From Chloroflexota bacterium (GTDB lineage Bacteria > Chloroflexota > Limnocylindria > P2-11E), in assembly GCA_005889445.1 (NCBI GenBank), contig VBGS01000065.1, positions 1 to 9,311 on the forward strand: a stretch of 9,311 bases of DNA. Direction: 5' to 3'. Positions 1 to 5,118 of this stretch are shown piece by piece; the first letter of the stretch is position 1; each line of letters starts with the position of its first letter. Position numbers and translations under genes: made by a program. Below the pieces are notes generated by a model. It did no database searches. It worked only from the letters and a program-made list of their open reading frames with translations, and was not told the origin of the DNA.

Positions 1-878
1 GGCGCGTTCGCCCCGTCGTTCCCGGTCCGGACGTGGGCCACTCCGAGAGCCATGGCCTGCACCAGCGTTTCGCATTTGAGCGCGCGCGCGACGCCTCGCC
101 CGCGGACGCTCCGCGCGGTCGCCGTCCAGGCGGTCCCGACCGGGCCGCGGACCGGCGGATACGAGAGGACCGAGATCCCGACGACGTCGTCGGCGACGCG
201 CGCGATCCAGACCCGGTCCTCGCGGATGTCCGGCGCGCGAAAGAACGCGAGATAGTCCTCGAGGGTCTCCTCCGTTCGAGGGAGCGTCCGCGGCGTGTCC
301 GCGGACGCCTCTTCGCTCATGCGCCAGATCTTTTCGTACCGCTCCGGATCCGGGTCGTCGGCGAGCGTGAGGACCCGAACGCCCTCGCGCTTCATGCGCT
401 CGCGTGACCGCAGGGTCATGACCTCGATCCGCTGGCGCTCCGCGACGAGGTCGAGCTCCCAGCGCTTGCTTCGGCGGTCCTCCCGGTAACCGCGCGCGCT
501 CAGGACCCCGGCGCGCAGCTGATCGTGCTCGTCCGCGAACGCGCGGACGACCGTCGCGCCATCAGTGAACGCCCGTCCCTCGCCGAACGCGACGAGCTCG
601 TCAAGCTCCTGCGGATCTCGGGCGGCCCGCACGAGATCGCCGAAGAGCGTCGCATGCGCCCGCGCCGGGCCTTCGACCGCGCGCTCGAGGACCGCGAAGC
701 CGACGCGGGTGCCGTCGCGCACAGCGATATGGCGAACGGCCTGCGTGCCGGACTGTTCGTTCTCCCACTCATAGCGGAGCACGACCGGATCGATGGCCGA
801 CCCCGGGGGCCGCACCGCGGTCATGACCTCCGCCACGAAGTCGACGTCCTGGGGCTCGAGCGGCCGGAAGCGCAGCAT
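1..878 (-). CDS. Tandem GNAT-family N-acetyltransferase, C-terminus cut by window edge
   Basis: Frame open from ATG at 878 to the window edge: 292 residues, no stop, starting MLRFRPLEPQDVDFVAEVM. The opening is a typical GNAT start (RPLEPQD), followed by a second acetyltransferase unit from about residue 165. The C-terminal unit carries the acetyl-CoA pyrophosphate-binding loop R-G-R-G-V-A at 259-264 inside SVRGRGVARALK, and a TGNDGANA stretch at 285-292 resembling the T-x-N-x-x-x-N-A segment of this superfamily. The N-terminal unit (about 1-150) shows no such loop and is probably degenerate, as is common in two-domain GNATs. Proteins of this class transfer an acetyl group from acetyl-CoA to an amine; the substrate is unknown. 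Its ATG overlaps the permease stop by one base (TGATG), so it is the third gene of an exporter operon and likely translationally coupled. Inference: it may acetylate the compound the exporter handles. Confidence 0.85.
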   Translation of the reverse strand, partial: MLRFRPLEPQDVDFVAEVMTAVRPPGSAIDPVVLRYEWENEQSGTQAVRHIAVRDGTRVGFAVLERAVEGPARAHATLFGDLVRAARDPQELDELVAFGEGRAFTDGATVVRAFADEHDQLRAGVLSARGYREDRRSKRWELDLVAERQRIEVMTLRSRERMKREGVRVLTLADDPDPERYEKIWRMSEEASADTPRTLPRTEETLEDYLAFFRAPDIREDRVWIARVADDVVGISVLSYPPVRGPVGTAWTATARSVRGRGVARALKCETLVQAMALGVAHVRTGNDGANA

Positions 879-1714
879 CACCCGCTCCGCTTCAGGCGAC
901 CGGTGCGTTTCGCATGTGCCTCCGCCCAGAGGAACGCGCGCAGGCCAAGCGGGATCGAGATCGCCCCGACGACGAGCGCGGGCCAGAGGTCCGGCCACAC
1001 GCCGCCGACGTCCGCCCCGTCCAGCAACGCGGCGCGCATCCCGCGGATGACGTACGTCGCCGGCGAGATCACCGAGAGCGCCTGCATCCACGCGGGGAGC
1101 ACGGTCGTCGGGTAGTACACGCCCGAGACGAGCAACACGACCGCTTGGACGATGTACGCCATCTGCAGGCCCTTCTCCGTCCACAGCAGCGGGAAGACCG
1201 CCGAGCCGATGGCGAGTCCGATGAAGGCGACGGCGCCCGTCACGAGCAGGACGATCGCCGCGGGCGCATTCGCGTGCGAGAGATCGACCGGAATGAAGAG
1301 GGCGACCGCGGCCAGGATCGCGACGCTGAATCCGATCGCCCGCACCAGCGTCGCGCCGCACATCCCGATCAGGTGGGTGAGACGCGGTACCGGCGCCATG
1401 AACGTGTATTCGATCGTGCCTTCCCACCGCTCCCAGGCGATGGTCTCGCCCATCTGCTCGAAGATGAGGCCGAGGAAGCGCCACGTGATCGTCCCGACGA
1501 GCAGATAGAGCACGAACCGCGAGATCGCGGCCGCGTCGGTCGCCCCGCCGGAAATGGCTGGGGCTGCCAGCCCGATGTACGCCACCGACAGGCTCGTGAC
1601 GACGCCGTACACGAGCCAGACCAGCTCCCACGCCCAGTAGCGCCTCGATAGAGCGATCTCGCGCTCGACGAACGCATACGCGAGGCCGGCCTGCGCGCCC
1701 AGGCTGGCGATCAC
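878..1714 (-). CDS. ABC-2 type exporter permease
   Basis: 278 residues, starting GTG at 1714, which overlaps the ATPase stop in a GTGA motif; no better start is visible. About six hydrophobic segments are seen near residues 30-52, 68-86, 125-144, 151-176, 184-203 and 241-264. Between segments two and three lies ERWEGTIEYTFMAPVPR (96-112). It matches the short amphipathic coupling region of ABC-2 (DrrB/NodJ-like) permeases that contacts the ATPase. The C-terminal part has the usual SGVYYPTTVLPAWMQ...ISPATYVIRGMRAALL pattern (197-231). It would form the membrane pore of an exporter with the ATPase encoded immediately upstream; the substrate (drug, lipid or peptide) cannot be told from sequence. 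The TGA overlaps the ATG of the GNAT gene by one base. Confidence 0.9.
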   Translation of the reverse strand: MIASLGAQAGLAYAFVEREIALSRRYWAWELVWLVYGVVTSLSVAYIGLAAPAISGGATDAAAISRFVLYLLVGTITWRFLGLIFEQMGETIAWERWEGTIEYTFMAPVPRLTHLIGMCGATLVRAIGFSVAILAAVALFIPVDLSHANAPAAIVLLVTGAVAFIGLAIGSAVFPLLWTEKGLQMAYIVQAVVLLVSGVYYPTTVLPAWMQALSVISPATYVIRGMRAALLDGADVGGVWPDLWPALVVGAISIPLGLRAFLWAEAHAKRTGRLKRSG

Positions 1715-2565
1715 TCGGATCGCTCGGCGTTCGTCGCGTCCGCGTCGTCGAGCCTTCGGCCGGTCGCGGTCATGAAGACTTCCTCGAGCGTCGAGGCGCC
1801 ATACCCGGTGGTCAGCTCGGCGGCGGTCCCCTCCGCGACGAGGCGACCCTCGTGGAGGATCCCGATGCGGTCGGCGAGGCGAGCCGCCTCGTCGAGGTCG
1901 TGCGTCGTCAGCAGGATCGTCGCGTCGTGCTCGTCGCGCAGATCCCGAACGAAGGTCTGGACCTCGCGTTTGCTGCGGATATCCAGACCGGTCGTCGGCT
2001 CGTCGAGCAGCAGAAGCATCGGCGCGGTCAGGAACGCTCGCGCGATCGCGACCTTCTGCTGCATCCCGCGCGACAGCTTCTCGAGCGGCTCTCCCAAACG
2101 CTTCTCGTCGACGCCGAGACGCGACAGGACCGAAACGATCTTCGCGCGCGACTCGTCCGGCCCGACGCCGTACAGCCTCGCCGCGTAGACGAGGTTCTCC
2201 ATCGCCGACAGCTTCTTGAAGAACGAGGCCTCGACGGAGACACGGTTGATGAGCCGCTTGACCGCGAGCTCGTCGCGCCTGATGTCCAGACCGAAGATGC
2301 GGACCTCGCCGGCGTCCGCGGTCAGGAGCGTCGAGAAGACGCGGATCAGCGTCGACTTGCCCGACCCGTTGGCGCCGAGCAGGCCGTAGATCTCGCCCCG
2401 CTCGACGCGGAGCGATACGTCGTCGACGGCGAGCAGGTGCGCTCCGCGTCCGGCCTCGAGCCGCGAGGACCGAAATCCCTTGCGGATGCCCGTGGCCGCG
2501 AGCGCGGCGACACGGCTCGGGGCGTTCTCTCGCATCGCTGGTCGTTCGCGAGTGTCGATGGCCAT
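1711..2565 (-). CDS. ABC transporter ATP-binding protein (DrrA/NatA type)
   Basis: 284 residues. Walker A GANGSGKS at 64-71, ABC signature LSRGMQQ at 164-170, Walker B LLLLDEPT at 184-191, D-loop GLD at 193-195 and switch histidine in TTHD (222). The usual Q-loop glutamine is not obvious: the region after Walker A reads INRVSVEASFFKKLS (106-120). The last 25 residues are hydrophilic and acidic. ATG at 2565 is preferred because GAGGTG lies six bases upstream (2577-2572); an internal Met at residue 11 has no comparable site. It energises the permease encoded by the overlapping gene (GTGA, four bases). Transcription reaches this gene through a structured leader that ends in an intrinsic terminator only about 16 bases before the start codon, so expression is probably controlled by premature termination. 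Family assignment is firm; substrate unknown. Confidence 0.95.
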   Translation of the reverse strand: MAIDTRERPAMRENAPSRVAALAATGIRKGFRSSRLEAGRGAHLLAVDDVSLRVERGEIYGLLGANGSGKSTLIRVFSTLLTADAGEVRIFGLDIRRDELAVKRLINRVSVEASFFKKLSAMENLVYAARLYGVGPDESRAKIVSVLSRLGVDEKRLGEPLEKLSRGMQQKVAIARAFLTAPMLLLLDEPTTGLDIRSKREVQTFVRDLRDEHDATILLTTHDLDEAARLADRIGILHEGRLVAEGTAAELTTGYGASTLEEVFMTATGRRLDDADATNAERSE

Positions 2566-2580
2566 CTTTCACACCTCAGA

Positions 2581-2613
2581 CAAACAAAAGACCGCGGGCT
2601 TTGAGCCCACGGT
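2581..2613 (-). terminator. Intrinsic terminator in the leader of the ABC exporter operon
   Basis: On the minus strand ACCGTGGGCT (2613-2604), loop CAA and AGCCCGCGGT (2600-2591) form a 10-bp stem with one G·T wobble, followed directly by CTTTTGTTTG. The T-rich tail exists only in the minus direction, so it terminates transcripts heading into the ATPase gene, not ones leaving it. It lies between the promoter near 2800-2771 and the ATPase start codon. That placement fits an attenuator better than an end-of-gene terminator, although readthrough from the upstream genes would also be stopped. Confidence 0.8.
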
Positions 2614-2643
2614 CGGAGCGGCCTCGCGCGAGTTGGGTCTGCT

Positions 2644-2751
2644 CTAGGCCATCCCGAAAGTGGGCAGGCTGCGCCGGGAGAACGCCCCGACGGCGCGATT
2701 AGGCGTGCGGTAGGAGCTCAGCACTGCGCCACTTCCTTTCGAAAAGTCCAT
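2644..2751 (-). CDS. Possible 35-residue leader peptide (weak)
   Basis: An ATG at 2751 opens a 35-codon frame ending in TAG at 2644, reading MDFSKGSGAVLSSYRTPNRA and ending in PTFGMA. It starts about 13 bases after the predicted transcription start and stops before the intrinsic terminator ahead of the exporter genes. That is the arrangement of ribosome-mediated attenuators found before antibiotic-resistance ABC genes. Against it: no Shine-Dalgarno sequence precedes the ATG, the peptide resembles nothing known to me, and the same bases form the three-way junction. An open frame of this length is easily due to chance in GC-rich DNA. Listed as an alternative reading of the leader. Confidence 0.2.
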   Translation of the reverse strand: MDFSKGSGAVLSSYRTPNRAVGAFSRRSLPTFGMA

Positions 2752-2770
2752 ACGAGTACGGCGAGAACGG

Positions 2771-2800
2771 ACGATACCAAGCGCACGCTCGCCACGTCAA
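2771..2800 (-). promoter_or_regulatory. Putative sigma-70-type promoter for the exporter operon
   Basis: TTGACG at 2800-2795 (five of six to the -35 consensus), an 18-base spacer, and TATCGT at 2776-2771 (four of six) preceded by TGG, an extended -10 feature. Predicted start is near 2764, giving a leader of about 200 bases before the ATPase. The -35 lies in the loop of a 13-bp inverted repeat whose one arm occupies the spacer. Confidence 0.5.
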
Positions 2801-2825
2801 CGGCCCTGATGCGGCGAGCGTGCGC
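2781..2825. repeat. Perfect 13-bp inverted repeat flanking the -35 box
   Basis: GCGCACGCTCGCC at 2781-2793 and its exact reverse complement GGCGAGCGTGCGC at 2813-2825, separated by 19 bases. It begins 20 bases after the stop of the small membrane protein gene and overlaps the promoter of the exporter operon. It could be a terminator-like hairpin for the upstream gene (no T-tract follows on either strand) or an operator. The sequence alone does not decide. Confidence 0.7.
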
Positions 2826-2845
2826 GCGAGCGCCGGAAAGAGACG

Positions 2846-2995
2846 CTAGATCGCGACCCTACGCCCGGAGATGAGCTGCACGAGCAGGACGATGACGGCG
2901 ATCACCAGCAGGATGTGGATGAGCGCGCCGAGATTGAGGATCGGCCCACCGAGCAGCCACAGGATCAGCAGGATGAGGATGATCGTCCAGAGCAT
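2846..2995 (-). CDS. lmo0937-family small membrane protein
   Basis: 49 residues starting MLWTIILILLILWLLGG and ending QLISGRRVAI. Two hydrophobic segments (about 3-15 and 24-43) are separated by a short G-G-P-x-L-N-L-G-x-L-I-H turn, with a positively charged RR near the C-terminus. Size, the MLWTI opening and the LIHILLVIAVIV core match the lmo0937/DUF5670 family, whose function is not established. ATG at 2995 is chosen because a near-perfect AAGGAGGT sits eight bases upstream; the frame remains open further upstream, but that part does not read as protein. It follows the potassium channel gene by 64 bases on the same strand and may be co-transcribed; a 13-bp inverted repeat follows its stop. 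Confidence 0.9.
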   Translation of the reverse strand: MLWTIILILLILWLLGGPILNLGALIHILLVIAVIVLLVQLISGRRVAI

Positions 2996-3002
2996 CTGTG
3001 GC

Positions 3003-3010
3003 ACCTCCTT
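3003..3010 (-). promoter_or_regulatory. Strong Shine-Dalgarno fixing the start of the lmo0937-type gene
   Basis: AAGGAGGT reads 3010-3003 on the minus strand, seven bases of spacing from its end to the ATG at 2995. It is the most consensus-like ribosome binding site in the window, implying high translation of this tiny protein, and it rules out longer versions of the gene. Confidence 0.85.
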
Positions 3011-3059
3011 CTTTGCGACACCCGAGCACGCAAGCACCATGCCACGGGCGTCCGCTCGG

Positions 3060-4121
3060 CTACGCGGTCGCGTGTCGTAGGGCCGAGCGGTCGCCGATCC
3101 ACTGCGCCGGCGGCACGGCCCAGAACCGAGCCATGCCCTCGAGATCGCCGGCGTAGCGGCCGCGGATGCGCTGAAAGTCGGACCACGAACGCTCCACCTC
3201 ACGGAGTCTCCAGCCTGCGGCCGCGAGCTGCGCGCGGGCTGCGTCGAATTCGGAGCGCTCGACGATCACGCCGTGCTCGTGTGCGATCCGGAAATATCGC
3301 GAGACGTCTTCCACCAGATGCCCACCGATCGCGAGCAGCAGCTTCGCTCGCCCTTCGGGACAGCCTTCGACGGTCGTGAGGCAAAGGGTCGCCGCATCGA
3401 GCAACGCCCCGAGCGCGCTCACCCAGGACTCGTTGTCGTGGGACGAGCGGAAGAAGCAGAGCAGCGGATACGCAAGATGACTATCGAGGACTTCCGCTGC
3501 CCACTTCTCCCACGACAGGAAGAGGGCGGGCAGGTCATTGATCAGCCCCAAACGTCCCATGCTCTCGAGCAGCTGCACGCCGGAGGGCGGCGCACCCGCG
3601 GGTGAGTCGAGCGTCACCACCAGGACCTCGCGGCGCTGGAATGACCCGTAGAGCGAGAAGAGGAAGGTGATCGCGAGCGCGACGAGCACGAGACCGGTGG
3701 CGCCAGCCGACAGCGCCGCGAAGCGCGCGCCAGGTCCGACCGGCGTGATGTCACCGAAACCGATCGTGATGAAGCTGGTCCCGGCGAAATAGAGCGACGT
3801 CCAGAAATCCGCCGTTTGCGGGACCACCTGGTCGCGCAGCCCCTCCATCACGAGCCCGAAACCGACGATCAACGTGGCGCCCCAGAAGAACAGGAGGAAC
3901 ACGAGGATGAACGGCGCGTACGCGCCGAGACGTCGCTCCCGCTTGTTGGAAGCCGCGAGCGACTCGCCGTAGCGGCGCCATACCCGCCACGACACCGCGA
4001 CGATGTATCGCGCCAGTCCGATGCCGCTCGTCGACGGTCGCGGCACGATCACCGCCTGGAACACGTCGTAGAGGACCAGGCCGATCACCAGGACGCCGGC
4101 GACGATCTCGGCGAGCGACAT
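3060..4121 (-). CDS. Two-pore-segment potassium channel family protein with helical C-terminal domain
   Basis: 353 residues. Hydrophobic segments near 5-26 (IVAGVLVIGLVLYDVFQAVI), 70-92 and 134-160; between the last two lies a pore helix with selectivity filter TIGFGD (119-124), a variant of TVGYGD. This is an Ion_trans_2-type K+ pore, expected to work as a tetramer in the cytoplasmic membrane. The remaining 190 or so residues are cytoplasmic, mostly helical, and lack the G-x-G-x-x-G Rossmann signature of RCK/TrkA gating domains. They include LAYPLLCFFRSSHDNESW (217-234) and a long charged helix near the end. The ligand or gate is therefore unclear. ATG at 4121 gives a sensible first membrane segment; only a weak GAGAG precedes it. 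It is separated from the CHRD gene by an intrinsic terminator and so probably has its own promoter, not recognised here. Confidence 0.88.
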   Translation of the reverse strand: MSLAEIVAGVLVIGLVLYDVFQAVIVPRPSTSGIGLARYIVAVSWRVWRRYGESLAASNKRERRLGAYAPFILVFLLFFWGATLIVGFGLVMEGLRDQVVPQTADFWTSLYFAGTSFITIGFGDITPVGPGARFAALSAGATGLVLVALAITFLFSLYGSFQRREVLVVTLDSPAGAPPSGVQLLESMGRLGLINDLPALFLSWEKWAAEVLDSHLAYPLLCFFRSSHDNESWVSALGALLDAATLCLTTVEGCPEGRAKLLLAIGGHLVEDVSRYFRIAHEHGVIVERSEFDAARAQLAAAGWRLREVERSWSDFQRIRGRYAGDLEGMARFWAVPPAQWIGDRSALRHATA

Positions 4122-4144
4122 GCGCGGCTAACTCTCGCACGATC

Positions 4145-4176
4145 GAAACGAAGAACGCCCCTCGAACGAGGGGCGT
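4145..4176 (-). terminator. Intrinsic terminator after the CHRD lipoprotein gene
   Basis: On the minus strand ACGCCCCTCG, loop TT, CGAGGGGCGT (4176-4155) is a perfect 10-bp stem followed by TCTTCGTTTC. It lies 29 bases past the CHRD stop codon and before the channel gene, so it most likely ends the CHRD transcript. Confidence 0.85.
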
Positions 4177-4204
4177 CCTCCGGCTGCGTTGGGTGTCGGT
4201 TGGG

Positions 4205-4729
4205 CTAGCCCTTCGTGAGCTGTCCGCGGATCACACCGCCGCCGTGGACGGTGGAGTGGAAGTTCACGTAGTAGCCGGCGGGGTTCGCCATGACCGCGGC
4301 GATGACCGCGGGATCGGAGTTCGCATTCGTCCGAGTGAACGTCACGCCGCCGCCCGTGAGCGTGATGTCACCGGCCTTCAGCGTGCTGTCGATCTTGACC
4401 GGACCGTTCACGCCGGTCGCGCCCTCGTGGATGTGACCGATGTTGATGGCGGTGGTCGCGGGGCAACCGCTGATGGCGACGTCGAACTTGGTGCTCGTGC
4501 CGGTGAACGTCACCGTCGCCGTACCGGTGCAGCTGGCCTCGGCGTCGGCGATGGGGGGATTCTCGTTCGCTGACTTGAGCTCAGCCTTGAAGACGTTCGT
4601 GGGGGTCGGGGACGGCGTGGGCGACGGCGACGCGGTCGGAGACGGCGACGCCGTGGGTGCCGTCGCGGTGGTGCCGCTGCAGGCGGCGACGATGATCGCG
4701 GCCGCGGCGATCGGAGCGAACAAACGCAT
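4205..4729 (-). CDS. CHRD-domain lipoprotein
   Basis: 174 residues. Signal peptide MRLFAPIAAAAIIVAAC with lipobox VAAC and lipidated Cys17. A low-complexity Ser/Thr/Pro linker (about 20-44, SPSPTPSPTPT) follows, then one CHRD domain (46-172). The domain shows FKAELKSANENPP at its start, GHIHEG at 98-103 and the closing NFHSTVHGGGVIRGQL at 156-171. CHRD domains are beta-rich extracellular modules named from chordin; in bacteria they occur in secreted or lipid-anchored proteins of unknown ligand. Cys67 and Cys89 might form a disulfide. Two ATGs lie six bases apart (4735 and 4729). The second is chosen because GGAGG ends seven bases before it but only one base before the first. The gene follows the RNase P RNA on the same strand, about 60 bases downstream, and is closed by a strong intrinsic terminator. 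Confidence 0.88.
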   Translation of the reverse strand: MRLFAPIAAAAIIVAACSGTTATAPTASPSPTASPSPTPSPTPTNVFKAELKSANENPPIADAEASCTGTATVTFTGTSTKFDVAISGCPATTAINIGHIHEGATGVNGPVKIDSTLKAGDITLTGGGVTFTRTNANSDPAVIAAVMANPAGYYVNFHSTVHGGGVIRGQLTKG

Positions 4730-4735
4730 GCGCAT

Positions 4736-4744
4736 ACCTCCCTT
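4736..4744 (-). promoter_or_regulatory. Shine-Dalgarno that decides between two CHRD start codons
   Basis: AAGGGAGGT reads 4744-4736 on the minus strand, directly against ATG 4735 but with a seven-base spacing from GGAGG to ATG 4729. The second ATG is therefore the likely initiator, shortening the protein by two residues. Confidence 0.75.
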
Positions 4745-4789
4745 GGGTTCAAACCTTAGTACGGGAGGGGACCCCGACCGGATGTGTAT

Positions 4790-5076
4790 GCCGAGCAGGC
4801 CGTTAAGCCGGATTCTGGCGAGGACGGTCATCCCTCTCGAGCGAAGGTCACCCTCCGCCTCTAGCGGCCTACCCGGGAACGGCGCGGGCGACGCCATCGC
4901 TCCCTTACATGGCCTTGCTCCAGGTAGCGCTTGCCCGTTTCACCCCGCTTGCGCGGGATCGTCACTGTGGCGCTGGCCTCGCCTCACGGCGGAGGGGCGT
5001 TACCCCTTACCTTGCCCTGTGGAGTCCGGACTTTCCTCGGCGGCTTTCGCCGACGCGACCGTCGGGCCTGCTCGGC
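4790..5076 (-). ncRNA. rnpB: RNase P RNA, bacterial type A, compact
   Basis: The catalytic RNA of ribonuclease P, which removes 5' leaders from pre-tRNAs. The minus strand shows P1 as a perfect 12-bp pairing (GCCGAGCAGGCC at 5076-5065 with GGCCTGCTCGGC at 4801-4790). P2 pairs GACGGTC with GACCGTC. The hallmark GAGGAAAGTCCGGACTCC, continuing ACAGGGCA, starts at 5038. GGAGCAAGGCC is at 4921-4911, CCCGGGTAGGCCGC at 4877-4864, and the 3' AATCCGGCTTAACGG comes just before P1 closes. About 287 bases is well below the 350-400 usual for type A: P3 is a minimal stem with a GAAA loop, and the region holding P13 and P14 in the E. coli RNA is missing. Ends are set by P1 and the promoter -10; the mature 3' end may extend a few bases. 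Confidence 0.93.
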
Positions 5077-5082
5077 CTGGCC

Positions 5083-5111
5083 ATTTTACCGGGCTTCGCC
5101 CGAGATTTCAC
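5083..5111 (-). promoter_or_regulatory. Promoter of rnpB
   Basis: GTGAAA at 5111-5106 (four of six), a 17-base spacer and TAAAAT at 5088-5083 (five of six). The -10 ends six bases before G5076, the first base of helix P1, so the predicted start coincides with the expected 5' end of the RNA. The spacer contains a small GGGC-GAA-GCCC hairpin just after the phosphotransferase stop. Confidence 0.7.
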
Positions 5112-5118
5112 TTCTTAC

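Larger units (their letters stand above)
2566..2764 (-). promoter_or_regulatory. Structured 5' leader, candidate riboswitch/attenuator of the exporter operon
   Basis: Folded by eye on the minus strand. P1: 2736-2729 (GGAAGTGG) with 2663-2656 (CCACTTTC), eight pairs including one G·T. Within it, P2: GC-a-GTGC (2727-2721) with GCACGC (2708-2703), six pairs and one bulged base. P3: GCGCCG (2696-2691) with CGGCGC (2676-2671), six pairs. Junction strands are 1, 6 (CTAATC) and 7 bases, giving a compact three-way junction. Downstream is a hairpin GGCCT/AGGCC (2650-2646 with 2624-2620), then the intrinsic terminator. GCCCAC at 2665-2660, which includes the inner part of the P1 3' strand, is complementary to GTGGGC at 2610-2605 in the terminator's 5' arm, so closing P1 would favour termination. 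I could not match it to a riboswitch class I know. A 35-codon frame also spans it (separate entry). Confidence 0.5.

Noticed and set aside
1715..2572. Open minus-strand frame continuing upstream of the permease through the ATPase gene (and similar long extensions at 6435-7307 plus and 5867-6499 minus)
   Set aside because: These extensions are out-of-frame readings of the ATPase, dehydratase and RNase H genes; they are Arg/Ala/Pro-rich without motifs, and the real starts are fixed by overlaps or ribosome sites.
2591..2764. T-box leader or tRNA in the exporter leader
   Set aside because: No T-box AGGGTGG-type sequence and no tRNA cloverleaf with anticodon and T-loop could be drawn; the downstream genes are not amino-acid genes.
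4600..4665. Tandem repeat at the DNA level
   Set aside because: The repeated pattern encodes the Ser/Pro/Thr linker of the CHRD lipoprotein and needs no other explanation.
4740..4785. Terminator after rnpB
   Set aside because: Only a short GGGGTCCCC palindrome is present with no T-tract, so no terminator is called; rnpB may read into the CHRD gene or be processed.
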